This document shows positions 26,213 through 34,849 of a stretch of 64,000 nucleotides of DNA, piece by piece (the first letter of the stretch is position 1; the number at the start of each line of letters is the position of its first letter). This DNA is from Chryseobacterium sp. FH2. Lineage in GTDB: Bacteria; Bacteroidota; Bacteroidia; Flavobacteriales; Weeksellaceae. Position numbers and translations under genes: made by a program. The DNA is taken from the NCBI RefSeq assembly GCF_001045455.1, contig NZ_LFNE01000014.1, positions 31,482 to 95,481 of the forward strand, in the 5' to 3' direction. The notes beneath the pieces are model-generated. The model was not told the origin of the DNA. It did no database searches and saw only the letters and a program-made list of their open reading frames with translations.

Positions 26213-27877
26213 ATGGATTTTAAAAATTTTAAAATACCTTTTAGCGTAGCCCCTCAATATTCTAAAAAAGTTGCCTATTTCTCGATGGAATTTGCCATTG
26301 AGCAGGTTTTAAAAATATATTCAGGAGGTCTTGGTTTTTTGGCAGGCTCTCATATGAGAAGTGCTTATAACCTTCAACAAGACCTTGTGGGAATCGGGAT
26401 TCTGTGGAAATTTGGTTACTATGATCAGGCAAGAAACCATGATCAGACTTTACAACCTACATGGACAAGAAAAATGTACAGCTTCCTTGAAGATACAGGA
26501 ATAAAGTTTCAGATTGAAATTCACAGCGCACCGGTTTGGGTAAAAGTTTGGTATCTTGATCCTGAAATTTTTCATACAGCACCGATGTTTTTCCTTTCAA
26601 CGGATGTTCCCGAAAATGATCATATTTCAAAAACAATCTGCCATAAATTATATGATGCCAATGAATCTACTAAACTTGCACAATATATTTTATTAGGAAA
26701 AGGCGGTGCAAAATTGTTAGATGAGATGAATATTGAAAGAGATATTTATCATTTAAACGAAGCTCACGGACTTCCCGCGGCATTTCATTTACTGAAAAAA
26801 TACAATGGAGATATAAACAAGGTTAAAGAAAAGCTTGTTTTCACCACTCATACACCGGAAGAGGCAGGAAATGAGAAACATAATCTAAAATTGTGTTATG
26901 ACATGTCCTATTTTTCAGGTTTCAGCATGGAAGACGTAAAAAGTATTGAAGGTTCTGATGATGATCGTTTCAATCACTCACTTTGTGCTTTGAAAATGGC
27001 GAAAGTGGCAAATGGTGTTTCTCAGCTTCACGGTGTCGTTTCCAGAGCAATGTGGAGTAAATATCCCGGAATTTGCGAAATAACTTCGATTACCAACGCC
27101 CAAGAATTCAAATATTGGGCTGATAAACCTCTTTACAATGCAAAAGACGAGAACAATGAAACATTATTTGATTACCGTAAAAAACATTTAAAGAAGAGAC
27201 TTTTCAAAATTGTAGCTGACCAGACCGGAAATTTATTTAATCCCAATGTTTTCACAATCGTTTGGGCGAGAAGATTTGCAGGCTACAAACGTGCCGATCT
27301 GTTGTTGCATGATAAAGACCGATTTTACAGGTTGCTGAACCACCCGAAATATCCCGTCCAGATTATTTGGGCAGGAAAGCCTTATCCAATGGATTATTCT
27401 GCGATTTCTACATTTAATACATTAGTGGAAGAAAGTAAAAATCATAAAAATATGGCCGTTCTTACAGGCTACGAACTTTCATTGAGCAAATCTTTAAAAC
27501 AAGGTTCAGATTTATGGTTAAACAATCCGAGAGTTCCCAGAGAAGCTTCCGGAACCTCAGGTATGACGGCATCTATGAACGGTTCTATCAACCTTTCAAC
27601 TGATGACGGATGGATTCCTGAATTTGCAAAACACGGTGAAAACTCATTCGTAGTTCCAAAAGCTGATTATATGAATATGAGTATTTATGAACAGGACAAT
27701 TATGATTTAAACAAATTATATGAAATCCTCGAAAAGGAAATCCTTCCTACCTATTATGATAATCCGGACAGATGGAGAAAAATTCAGCACAATTCAATGA
27801 ATGATGTAAAAGATCAATTCAACAGTGATAGAATGGCAGATGAATATTATAAAATTCTTTACAATTATCAAGGATAG
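26213..27877 (+). CDS. Alpha-glucan phosphorylase (GT35-type)
   Basis: The 554-residue protein belongs to the short alpha-glucan phosphorylase group. It would release glucose-1-phosphate from glycogen or maltodextrin using pyridoxal phosphate. Family signatures are VAYFSMEFAIEQVLKIYSGG near the start, HLNEAHGLPAAF, ARRFAGYKRADLLL and NNPRVPREASGTSGMTASMN near the C-terminus. Length is normal for this subgroup. It belongs with glucan metabolism, as may the GH63-like enzyme at 54.3 kb and the GT5-like gene at 14.7 kb. Confidence 0.88.
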   Translation: MDFKNFKIPFSVAPQYSKKVAYFSMEFAIEQVLKIYSGGLGFLAGSHMRSAYNLQQDLVGIGILWKFGYYDQARNHDQTLQPTWTRKMYSFLEDTGIKFQIEIHSAPVWVKVWYLDPEIFHTAPMFFLSTDVPENDHISKTICHKLYDANESTKLAQYILLGKGGAKLLDEMNIERDIYHLNEAHGLPAAFHLLKKYNGDINKVKEKLVFTTHTPEEAGNEKHNLKLCYDMSYFSGFSMEDVKSIEGSDDDRFNHSLCALKMAKVANGVSQLHGVVSRAMWSKYPGICEITSITNAQEFKYWADKPLYNAKDENNETLFDYRKKHLKKRLFKIVADQTGNLFNPNVFTIVWARRFAGYKRADLLLHDKDRFYRLLNHPKYPVQIIWAGKPYPMDYSAISTFNTLVEESKNHKNMAVLTGYELSLSKSLKQGSDLWLNNPRVPREASGTSGMTASMNGSINLSTDDGWIPEFAKHGENSFVVPKADYMNMSIYEQDNYDLNKLYEILEKEILPTYYDNPDRWRKIQHNSMNDVKDQFNSDRMADEYYKILYNYQG

Positions 27878-27889
27878 AGCATAAAAAGT

Positions 27890-27921
27890 AAAATCCGCGA
27901 AATTACTTTCGCGGATTTTTA
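27890..27921. terminator. Bidirectional terminator
   Basis: AAAATCCGCGAAA pairs with TTTCGCGGATTTT. It lies between the convergent phosphorylase gene and the small gene ending at 27929. Confidence 0.85.
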
Positions 27922-27928
27922 TTTTAAA

Positions 27929-28114
27929 TTAATCTTTTTTCTTTTTAGGTACTTTCAAACCTTTTTCCCTAGCTTCAGAAATACCGATGGCTACCGCCTG
28001 TTTTCTGCTTTTCACTTTTTCTCCGGAAGAGGATTTCAGTTTCCCTTCCTTGAATTCGTGCATTACTTTTCCTACTTTGTCCTGAGCCTTTTCTGAATAT
28101 TTTGTCTTGCTCAT
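27929..28114 (-). CDS. Small basic protein, DUF6496-like
   Basis: The 61-residue protein is Lys-rich (MSKTKYSEKAQDKVGKVMHE, then SRKQAVAIGISEAREKG). It resembles a common small bacterial family (DUF6496 from memory) with the AVAIGISEAR motif. No role is known. It lies 12 bp downstream of the gene ending at 28127 and may be cotranscribed. Confidence 0.7.
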   Translation of the reverse strand: MSKTKYSEKAQDKVGKVMHEFKEGKLKSSSGEKVKSRKQAVAIGISEAREKGLKVPKKKKD

Positions 28115-28126
28115 GATATTTTATTT

Positions 28127-28600
28127 TTAAGATTTTGGTAAGGCTACACCTATTTCATAAACATTTGCATTCTTCAAATATTTTGAACGCTCTCTGGAAG
28201 TCACCGATTCAAAATGATCATTTTTAATCACAATAATCGGGTCTTCTGCATTTTCAATTTCAAAACTCGCTAAATATCTCTCATCCGGCGGAGACTGCTG
28301 TAATTTTGCTTTAATTTTCTGCAGTTCGTCTGCATATTTCCGAAATCCCGGATCTGATGAATGAATAAACTTATATTCCTCTCCTGCATCTACAAAATAA
28401 TGGAGCTTTTTTTCAATTAAACCAGCTTCATCACTAATATTGGGATTATCATTTCCATCTTTAAAGCCTACTTCCACCAAAGTTCCCCCTTTTTTCTGTG
28501 CGCATTCTTCAGCATCATTAAAACTAGAAAAACCGGTATATATAATTTGGTCATTTAAAACATATCGGTTCAGTTTTTGGTTAAAGGCATTCGTTTCCAT
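28127..28600 (-). CDS. Hypothetical protein
   Basis: A 157-residue soluble, charged protein with no signal peptide or membrane helix. Its N-terminus (NQIIYTGFSSFNDAEECAQK in altered form) suggests a small alpha/beta fold, and the middle is helical with ELQKIKAKLQQ. I do not recognise a family. It precedes the DUF6496-like gene on the same strand. Confidence 0.6.
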   Translation of the reverse strand: METNAFNQKLNRYVLNDQIIYTGFSSFNDAEECAQKKGGTLVEVGFKDGNDNPNISDEAGLIEKKLHYFVDAGEEYKFIHSSDPGFRKYADELQKIKAKLQQSPPDERYLASFEIENAEDPIIVIKNDHFESVTSRERSKYLKNANVYEIGVALPKS

Positions 28601-28692
28601 AATTATTATTTGATTTGATTATACTTTATGATATTCAATTTTGTTGCCAAAAGCTAAGTTTAAATTGCTTTTTTTAGCATTTATAAAATTAT

Positions 28693-28700
28693 TATATTTG
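28693..28700 (+). promoter_or_regulatory. Candidate -7 box (TATATTTG) of the peptidase gene
   Basis: TATATTTG matches TAnnTTTG and ends 19 bp before the ATG at 28720. A TTTT stretch sits at the -33 position. Confidence 0.45.
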
Positions 28701-28719
28701 AAATCTTTTAAAATTAGAA

Positions 28720-30849
28720 ATGAAAAAATTCTTACTAACGCTTACAGTTGCTGTGGCATTTCAAAATTTATCTGCACAGGAAATCACTTTAGATAAAATA
28801 TATTCAGGATATTACCGCGGAAAAGGCATTGCCGGAATCACTTCCATGAAAAACGGTGAAAATTATTTGGTTATTGAACCTACAGGAATCGCCAAATATT
28901 CTTACAAAACTTCTCAAAAGGAAGGAAATATTGTTGACGGACAATTCGAAAGCTATGAGTTTTCTGATGATGAGTCTAAAATCCTTTTATTAAAGGAAAG
29001 CCAGCCGATTTACAGACATTCTTTCTTAGGAAAATTTGATGTAAAAGATTTAAAGTCGGGAAAAGTAATCAGTTTAAATGACGGAAAGTTGGTTCAGGAA
29101 CCAAGATTCTCTCCAGATGCAACGAAAGTAGCTTTCATTTCTGAGAATAATTTATATTATCAGGATTTAAATTCAGAAAAAATTACACAAATAACTGAAC
29201 ACGGAGTTAAAAATAAAATATTAAACGGTCTTGCAGATTGGGTGTATGAAGAAGAGTTCGGACACGCAAGATTGTATGAATGGACAAAAAACTCTGATGC
29301 TATTGTTTTCGTCAAATTAGATGAAACTGAAGTTCCGGAAATTTATATTCCAATCTATGGAAAATCTTTGTATCCTCAGGAGATGCGTTACAAATATCCA
29401 AAAGCAGGAGAAAAAAACTCTGTTGTTTCAGCACATATTTATCAATTAAACGACGGTAAAAAAACAAAAGTTAACTTAGATAACTTCAAGCATTATTATA
29501 TTCCAAATGTTGTACAGACAGCAAAACCGGACGAAATTGTTTTGATTACTTCTGAAAGAATCCAAAATGCCTCTGATGTTTTAAAAGTCAACACAAAAAC
29601 AGGAACTGTTCAGAAACTTTTTACAGAAACGGATGAAAAATGGATTGATACCGACAGCCCGACACTGGAATTTTTAGAGGACGATTCTTTCCTTTGGGGC
29701 TCTGAAAGAGACGGAAACCGCCATTTATACTGGTATGACAAGGATGGAAAACTGAAAAAACAGGTTACAAAAGGAAACTGGGAAGTAACTGATTATTATG
29801 GGTTTAATCCAAAATCAAAAGAAATCTACGTTCAGACCACAGAAAAAGGAAGTATCAATAAGGTTGTTTCTAAAATCAATATTGAAAACGGAAAATCTCA
29901 GTTGATTTCAAATGGAGAAGGGAATAATTCCGCAAATTTCAGTAAAAACTATAATTATTTTATTGAAACTTCTTCTACTGCTTCAAAACCTTACACTTTT
30001 GTTTTAAAAGACGGAAACGGAAAAGTAGTAAAAGAGCTCCAAAACAATAATGAGCAGCTTCAGAAATTAAAAGCGGATAATTTTGTTGAAAAAGAATTTA
30101 TCACGATACCAAATGAAGCAGGAGATCAAATGAACGCTTGGGTTATGAAGCCTAAAAATTTTGATAAAAATAAAAAATATCCGTTATTCATGTTCCAATA
30201 TTCGGGACCTGGTTCTCAACAGGTTGCCAATTCTTGGGATAACGGAAACACTTTATGGTTCAACCATTTAGTTCAAAAAGGGTACATCGTTGCTTGTGTT
30301 GACGGCCGTGGAACTGGTTATAAAGGTGCTAAATTCAAAAAAGTAACGTATATGAATTTAGGGAAATATGAAATCGAAGACCAAATTACCGCTGCAAAAT
30401 GGTTCGGCAACCAATCTTACATCGATAAATCAAGAATCGGAATGTTCGGATGGAGTTTTGGTGGTTATATGACGAGTCTGGCGATGACAAAAGGAGCTGA
30501 TGTTTTCAAAGCGGGAATCGCTGTAGCACCGGTTACAAACTGGAGGTATTATGATTCGGTTTATACAGAAAGATTTATGAGAACTCCCCAGGAAAATGCT
30601 GATGGATATGATAAAAACTCACCAACAGAATACGCTAATTTATTAAAAGGAAAATTCTTATTAATTCACGGAACGGCTGATGATAATGTACATTTCCAAA
30701 ATTCTATGGAATTTTCTGAAGCGTTGATTCAAAACAAAAAACAGTTTGATTTCATGGCTTATCCTGATAAAAACCACGGAATTTATGGCGGACAGACAAG
30801 ACCTCAGCTGTATCAGAAAATGACGGATTTTATTCTTGAAAATTTGTAA
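28720..30849 (+). CDS. S9B dipeptidyl peptidase IV family protein
   Basis: The 709-residue exported serine peptidase has a signal peptide (MKKFLLTLTVAVAFQNLSAQ), an eight-bladed propeller (DPP IV N-terminal, ~40-460, including DWVYEEEFGHARLYEW with the N-terminus-binding Glu pair) and an alpha/beta hydrolase domain. The catalytic triad is visible: Ser in FGWSFGGYMTS, Asp in HGTADDNVHF and His in DKNHGIYGG. It would clip X-Pro or X-Ala dipeptides from peptides in the periplasm. Three POT peptide transporters follow, so the region looks like a peptide-use module. Confidence 0.93.
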   Translation: MKKFLLTLTVAVAFQNLSAQEITLDKIYSGYYRGKGIAGITSMKNGENYLVIEPTGIAKYSYKTSQKEGNIVDGQFESYEFSDDESKILLLKESQPIYRHSFLGKFDVKDLKSGKVISLNDGKLVQEPRFSPDATKVAFISENNLYYQDLNSEKITQITEHGVKNKILNGLADWVYEEEFGHARLYEWTKNSDAIVFVKLDETEVPEIYIPIYGKSLYPQEMRYKYPKAGEKNSVVSAHIYQLNDGKKTKVNLDNFKHYYIPNVVQTAKPDEIVLITSERIQNASDVLKVNTKTGTVQKLFTETDEKWIDTDSPTLEFLEDDSFLWGSERDGNRHLYWYDKDGKLKKQVTKGNWEVTDYYGFNPKSKEIYVQTTEKGSINKVVSKINIENGKSQLISNGEGNNSANFSKNYNYFIETSSTASKPYTFVLKDGNGKVVKELQNNNEQLQKLKADNFVEKEFITIPNEAGDQMNAWVMKPKNFDKNKKYPLFMFQYSGPGSQQVANSWDNGNTLWFNHLVQKGYIVACVDGRGTGYKGAKFKKVTYMNLGKYEIEDQITAAKWFGNQSYIDKSRIGMFGWSFGGYMTSLAMTKGADVFKAGIAVAPVTNWRYYDSVYTERFMRTPQENADGYDKNSPTEYANLLKGKFLLIHGTADDNVHFQNSMEFSEALIQNKKQFDFMAYPDKNHGIYGGQTRPQLYQKMTDFILENL

Positions 30850-30889
30850 AAAATAAAATATGGGCTTCTCCCGATTTAGCCTGAAAATA

Positions 30890-30922
30890 CAATCCCTTTC
30901 AAAAATTTTGAGAGGGATTTTT
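30890..30922 (+). terminator. Terminator of the peptidase gene
   Basis: AATCCCTTTC pairs with GAGAGGGATT (one G-T pair) and is followed by a T run. Confidence 0.75.
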
Positions 30923-31014
30923 ATATTTATATCATTAATCATTTTGGGAAAATTCAATTTATTTTATCAATTAAAATTAAAAACTTATTTTTGGGAAACT
31001 TGAAATTTGAAAAT

Positions 31015-32670
31015 ATGAAGACTAAACATCCTAAAGGATTGCCTTTCCTCTTCTTTACCGAAATGTGGGAACGTTTCGGATACTATTTAATTCTCGGAAT
31101 TTTTGTACTGTACGTTATTGAGCCAACCGGCCTGAAGGGAGGTTTGGGGCTACCTGATAAAACAGCAGACGATATTTTCGGAACGTATATCGCTTTGACT
31201 TATTTGACTCCTTTTATCGGAGGTTTTTTGGCAGACAGAGTTTTAGGATATATTAAATCCATTTACTTGGGAGGAATTTTAATGGCTGCCGGATATATCG
31301 GGATGGGTGTTTTCAAAGATCTGACTTTATTTTATACTTCATTAGCTTTAATTATCATCGGAAATGGTTTCTTTAAGCCTACAATTTCTACATTATTAGG
31401 AAATTTATATTCTGAAGAACCTTATAAAGCCAATAAAGATTCCGGATATAATATTTTTTACATGGGCATCAATATTGGAGCGTTTATTTGCAATATTATT
31501 GCAGCTTTCATGCGGAATAAATTCGGTTGGGGCGAAGCCTTTATCACTGCAGGAGTCGGAATGTTGATCGGAATGGTCATTTTTACAGTAGGTAGAAAAC
31601 ACTATATCCATGCCGCACAAATGAAGCCCGTACAGGAAGGTGATACAAAGCTTTCTGAAATTTTGATTAAAGTTTTCCTGCCTGCTATTATTGCCGGAGT
31701 AATTGGCTGGGTTATCCCCGGAAATATTTTCGGAAGTGACAGTACTGATGCCTTTATTTTTGCTTGTATACCTGTTATTTACTTTTATGCTTCTCTTTAT
31801 TTCAAAGCAAAACCAGAAGAAAAATCATCAATTGGAGCTTTATTATCTGTATTTTTAATTAGCATGTTTTTCTGGGCAGTTTTCAAACAAAACGGAACAG
31901 CGTTGACCAGATGGGCCAATTATTATACCGACAGGAGCGTTCCTGCAGCTTTGGAAAAACCGTTGGAAAGTATCTATATGGTTGACGGAAAAGGTTATGA
32001 AGACAAAGAAGTTTCTGTTTATGATGATCAATACCAATCTCAAAAAGACAAGGACGGAAATACCATTAAAGAAAAAGGAAAAGATATTTATTTTAAAAAT
32101 ATATCGCCTGAACAACGTGCTGAATTAGAAAAAAATCCTGAAAAAAAGGTTTATTTATACAATACAGAATTATTCCAATCCATCAATCCGTTTTGGGTAA
32201 TTGCTTTAACACCTGTTGTTGTTGGTTTCTGGGCATTATTGAGAAGAAAAGGAAAAGAACCTTTAACTCCTACAAAAATTGTTTTAGGACTATTTATCTC
32301 AGGATTATCCTGCCTGGTAATGGTTCTTGCAGTTTGGGCCGGAGATAATGGAGCTGTAAAAGTTTCACCTTGGTGGTTGGTTGCGGGTTACGGAGTCATC
32401 ACAGTGGGAGAACTTTGTCTTTCTCCGATGGGATTATCCTTTGTTTCTAAGCTTTCCCCGGCAAGAATCACAGCTTTGATGATGGGAGGTTTTTTCTTGG
32501 CAAATTCAGTTGGTAACAAACTTTCAGGAATTTTGGCAAGTACCTGGTATAGTTATGATAACAAAATGAATTATTTTTTGGTAAACTTTGCTTTGTTAAT
32601 ATTCGCTACGCTTTTAGGACTCTCCATGTTAAAAAGATTAAACAAAATCATGAAAGAAAAAGGGCATTAA
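31015..32670 (+). CDS. POT-family proton/oligopeptide symporter, first of three
   Basis: Starting at the ATG at 31015 (MKTKHPKGLPFLFFTEMWER) the protein has 551 residues; a TTG at 30991 also opens the frame but is less likely. About 12-14 membrane helices are present. The POT motif ExxERFxYY is seen as EMWERFGYY, and TYLTPFIGGFLADRVLGY and FFKPTISTLLGNLY are family signatures. A long hydrophilic insertion (~325-390) is lineage-typical. It imports di- and tripeptides into the cytoplasm. Confidence 0.92.
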   Translation: MKTKHPKGLPFLFFTEMWERFGYYLILGIFVLYVIEPTGLKGGLGLPDKTADDIFGTYIALTYLTPFIGGFLADRVLGYIKSIYLGGILMAAGYIGMGVFKDLTLFYTSLALIIIGNGFFKPTISTLLGNLYSEEPYKANKDSGYNIFYMGINIGAFICNIIAAFMRNKFGWGEAFITAGVGMLIGMVIFTVGRKHYIHAAQMKPVQEGDTKLSEILIKVFLPAIIAGVIGWVIPGNIFGSDSTDAFIFACIPVIYFYASLYFKAKPEEKSSIGALLSVFLISMFFWAVFKQNGTALTRWANYYTDRSVPAALEKPLESIYMVDGKGYEDKEVSVYDDQYQSQKDKDGNTIKEKGKDIYFKNISPEQRAELEKNPEKKVYLYNTELFQSINPFWVIALTPVVVGFWALLRRKGKEPLTPTKIVLGLFISGLSCLVMVLAVWAGDNGAVKVSPWWLVAGYGVITVGELCLSPMGLSFVSKLSPARITALMMGGFFLANSVGNKLSGILASTWYSYDNKMNYFLVNFALLIFATLLGLSMLKRLNKIMKEKGH

Positions 32671-32745
32671 CTCTTATTTATTATAAAAGAAAATTAAGCT
32701 GTGGAATCATTCTGCGGCTTTTTTATTTAATTATAAAATTAAAAC

Positions 32746-32776
32746 CTTGCTGAAAACACAAAAAAAACTATATTTG
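32746..32776 (+). promoter_or_regulatory. Promoter of the second POT gene
   Basis: CTTG (32746-32749), a 19-bp spacer and TATATTTG (32769-32776) match the Bacteroidetes promoter. The -7 box ends 28 bp before the ATG at 32805. An upstream imperfect hairpin (32695-32727, AGCTGTGG / CTGCGGCT plus T run) probably terminates the first POT gene. Confidence 0.65.
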
Positions 32777-32804
32777 TCAGTCTTAACAAAAATTAACAAT
32801 AAAA

Positions 32805-34559
32805 ATGGATAATACTGAAGCATTAAATCCGAATCCGGATGAATTTGTTGAAAGAAAAGGTTCCAGACACCCAAAAGGATTATGGGTTCTTTTCGGAACA
32901 GAAATGTGGGAGCGTTTCAACTTTTATGGAATGAGAGCACTTTTGACGCTCTTCATGGTAAATTCCTTATTAATAAAAGAAGCTGATGCGGCAATCATCT
33001 ATGGTGGATTTTTAGCTTTATGTTATCTTACTCCTCTTTTGGGAGGTTTCATTGCTGATAAATATATCGGGAACAGAAACGCTATCTTAATCGGAGGTTC
33101 ATTAATGGCCATTGGTCAGTTTTTACTATTTATCAGTGCATCAAGCTTTTCTGCTGATTTAGGAAGTGCAAAAATGATTATGTGGCTGGCTTTGTTTGTT
33201 ATTATTTTTGGTAACGGATTCTTCAAACCAAACATTTCCTCAATGGTAGGAAGCCTTTATCCGAAACAGGAAAAGTCAAAACTAGATTCGGCTTTCACGA
33301 TTTTCTATATGGGAATCAACATTGGAGCATTCTTGGGACAGTTTATCTGTCCATATCTGGGAGATGTAAAAGATGCTGCAACGGGAGTAAGAGATATTTT
33401 TGCTTTTAAATGGGGATTCCTTGCTGCTTCAATTGCTATGGTAATCGGAACAGTGACTTTTTTCATTCTTAAAAATAAATATGTAGTAACACCGAAAGGA
33501 AGACCTATCGGTGGATTACCAAAAAACAATACAAGTGCAGATTTTGAGGAAGGTGAAACACAAACAGCAAAATTCTCTGGACAATCTTTAGGAATTACAG
33601 GAGGTATTTTTGTTATTTTATTCTTCGCTTTCAGATATTTATTGGTAGGTGAATTTGGATTCAACTCTGTAGAAATGGGACAATTAATCAAAGGAATTAT
33701 TTATCCTTTCATTTATGCCGCAGGTATTGCTTTAGCATTCTTAATTATGAGTTCTGCTGAAAATAAGATTGAAAAACAAAGAATTTGGGTAATCTATATC
33801 GTATCATTCTTTATTATTTTCTTCTGGGCAGCTTTCGAGCAGGCAGGCTCTTCATTAACATTTATCGCAGATAACCAAACAGACAGGAGCATCTTCGGAT
33901 GGAACATGCCTCCTTCAATGGTTCAGATTTTCAACGGAATCTTTGTTGTATTATTAGCTGTTCCGTTCAGTTTGTGTTGGGATAAATTAAGAGCAAAAGG
34001 AAAAGAGCCGGTTTCTCCGATGAAACAGGCAATGGGTTTAGCTCTAATTGCATTAAGTTATTTCATCATTGCGCATAATGTAAAAGATCTTGGAAACTCA
34101 GGTTTATTGGCTATCAAATGGTTAATGCTTTTATATTTCATCCAAACTTGTGGTGAACTTTGTTTGTCACCAATCGGTCTATCATTGGTAGGTAAATTAG
34201 CTCCAAAAAGATTCGCATCTTTATTATATGGTGTATTCTTTATTTCTAATGCTGCAGGGTATGCATTAGCCGGTTCATTAGGAGCATTGATTCCTGCAAC
34301 TGGCGATAAGTTCTCTAAAGCACAGGAAATTGGAGTAAACCTTCAGGATGTTTTAGATAAAAAAGTCACATTGAATGCTGATCAGGCTGCAGCTTTTGAA
34401 AAGGCTCAATTGCCTCTACAAAACCCGACTTTTGCCGGGTTTGAAATCCACAACTTATTTGAATTCTTTATGGTATTCGTTGTATTGTGTGGTATTGCTG
34501 CTGTAATTTTGGCTTTAATATCTCCAATTTTAAAGAAAATGATGCACGGTGTAAACTAG
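32805..34559 (+). CDS. POT-family proton/oligopeptide symporter, second of three
   Basis: A 584-residue multi-pass inner-membrane protein. The motif is EMWERFNFYGMRALL, with CYLTPLLGGFIADKYIGNRN and FFKPNISSMVGSLYP. A soluble insertion around residues 235-260 and another near the C-terminus (DVLDKKVTLNADQAAAFEKA) are seen. It is a diverged paralogue of its two neighbours rather than a recent copy. A terminator follows at 34582-34610. Confidence 0.92.
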   Translation: MDNTEALNPNPDEFVERKGSRHPKGLWVLFGTEMWERFNFYGMRALLTLFMVNSLLIKEADAAIIYGGFLALCYLTPLLGGFIADKYIGNRNAILIGGSLMAIGQFLLFISASSFSADLGSAKMIMWLALFVIIFGNGFFKPNISSMVGSLYPKQEKSKLDSAFTIFYMGINIGAFLGQFICPYLGDVKDAATGVRDIFAFKWGFLAASIAMVIGTVTFFILKNKYVVTPKGRPIGGLPKNNTSADFEEGETQTAKFSGQSLGITGGIFVILFFAFRYLLVGEFGFNSVEMGQLIKGIIYPFIYAAGIALAFLIMSSAENKIEKQRIWVIYIVSFFIIFFWAAFEQAGSSLTFIADNQTDRSIFGWNMPPSMVQIFNGIFVVLLAVPFSLCWDKLRAKGKEPVSPMKQAMGLALIALSYFIIAHNVKDLGNSGLLAIKWLMLLYFIQTCGELCLSPIGLSLVGKLAPKRFASLLYGVFFISNAAGYALAGSLGALIPATGDKFSKAQEIGVNLQDVLDKKVTLNADQAAAFEKAQLPLQNPTFAGFEIHNLFEFFMVFVVLCGIAAVILALISPILKKMMHGVN

Positions 34560-34581
34560 TTCACATCAATAAAATATAGGT

Positions 34582-34610
34582 AAACCTCTGCTAAGTCGGA
34601 GGTTTTTTTT
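34582..34610 (+). terminator. Terminator of the second POT gene
   Basis: AAACCTC pairs with GAGGTTT, followed by a run of T. Confidence 0.8.
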
Positions 34611-34622
34611 TATTTTTGCACG

Positions 34623-34830
34623 ATGGAAATTTCCGAAGATTCTTTTATTTCAATCAGTAAAAAGAGATATTGCCCAATCGCTCGAAAAAATTTTTCGAAT
34701 AGCGAATTCTACGTCGCTGTTTACGTATTGGCAAATAGGAAAGCGCCTAAAGAAGAAGAATTAAAAACAAATTATTGACCAAGACAGAATTCGTTTTGAA
34801 TTGGATCAAGAAGATAAAAACCCTAATTAA
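34623..34830 (+). pseudogene. Small unrecognised gene with a frameshift
   Basis: An ATG at 34623 opens a 51-codon frame (MEISEDSFISISKKRYCPIA, ending ELKTNY). Dropping one A from the five-A run at 34763-34767 joins it to the next frame, giving LKQIIDQDRIRFELDQEDKN to a stop at 34830, about 68 residues in all. Both parts read like real charged protein. An inverted repeat (CGCTCGAAAAA / TTTTTCGAATAGCG) lies inside. It is either a small gene broken by a homopolymer slip or a base-calling error. Family unknown. Confidence 0.4.
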
Positions 34831-34849
34831 AACTTAATCATATACAATT

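Noticed and set aside
33305..33691. 128-residue minus-strand frame
   Set aside because: Lies wholly inside a clear POT transporter in the opposite direction; a shadow frame.
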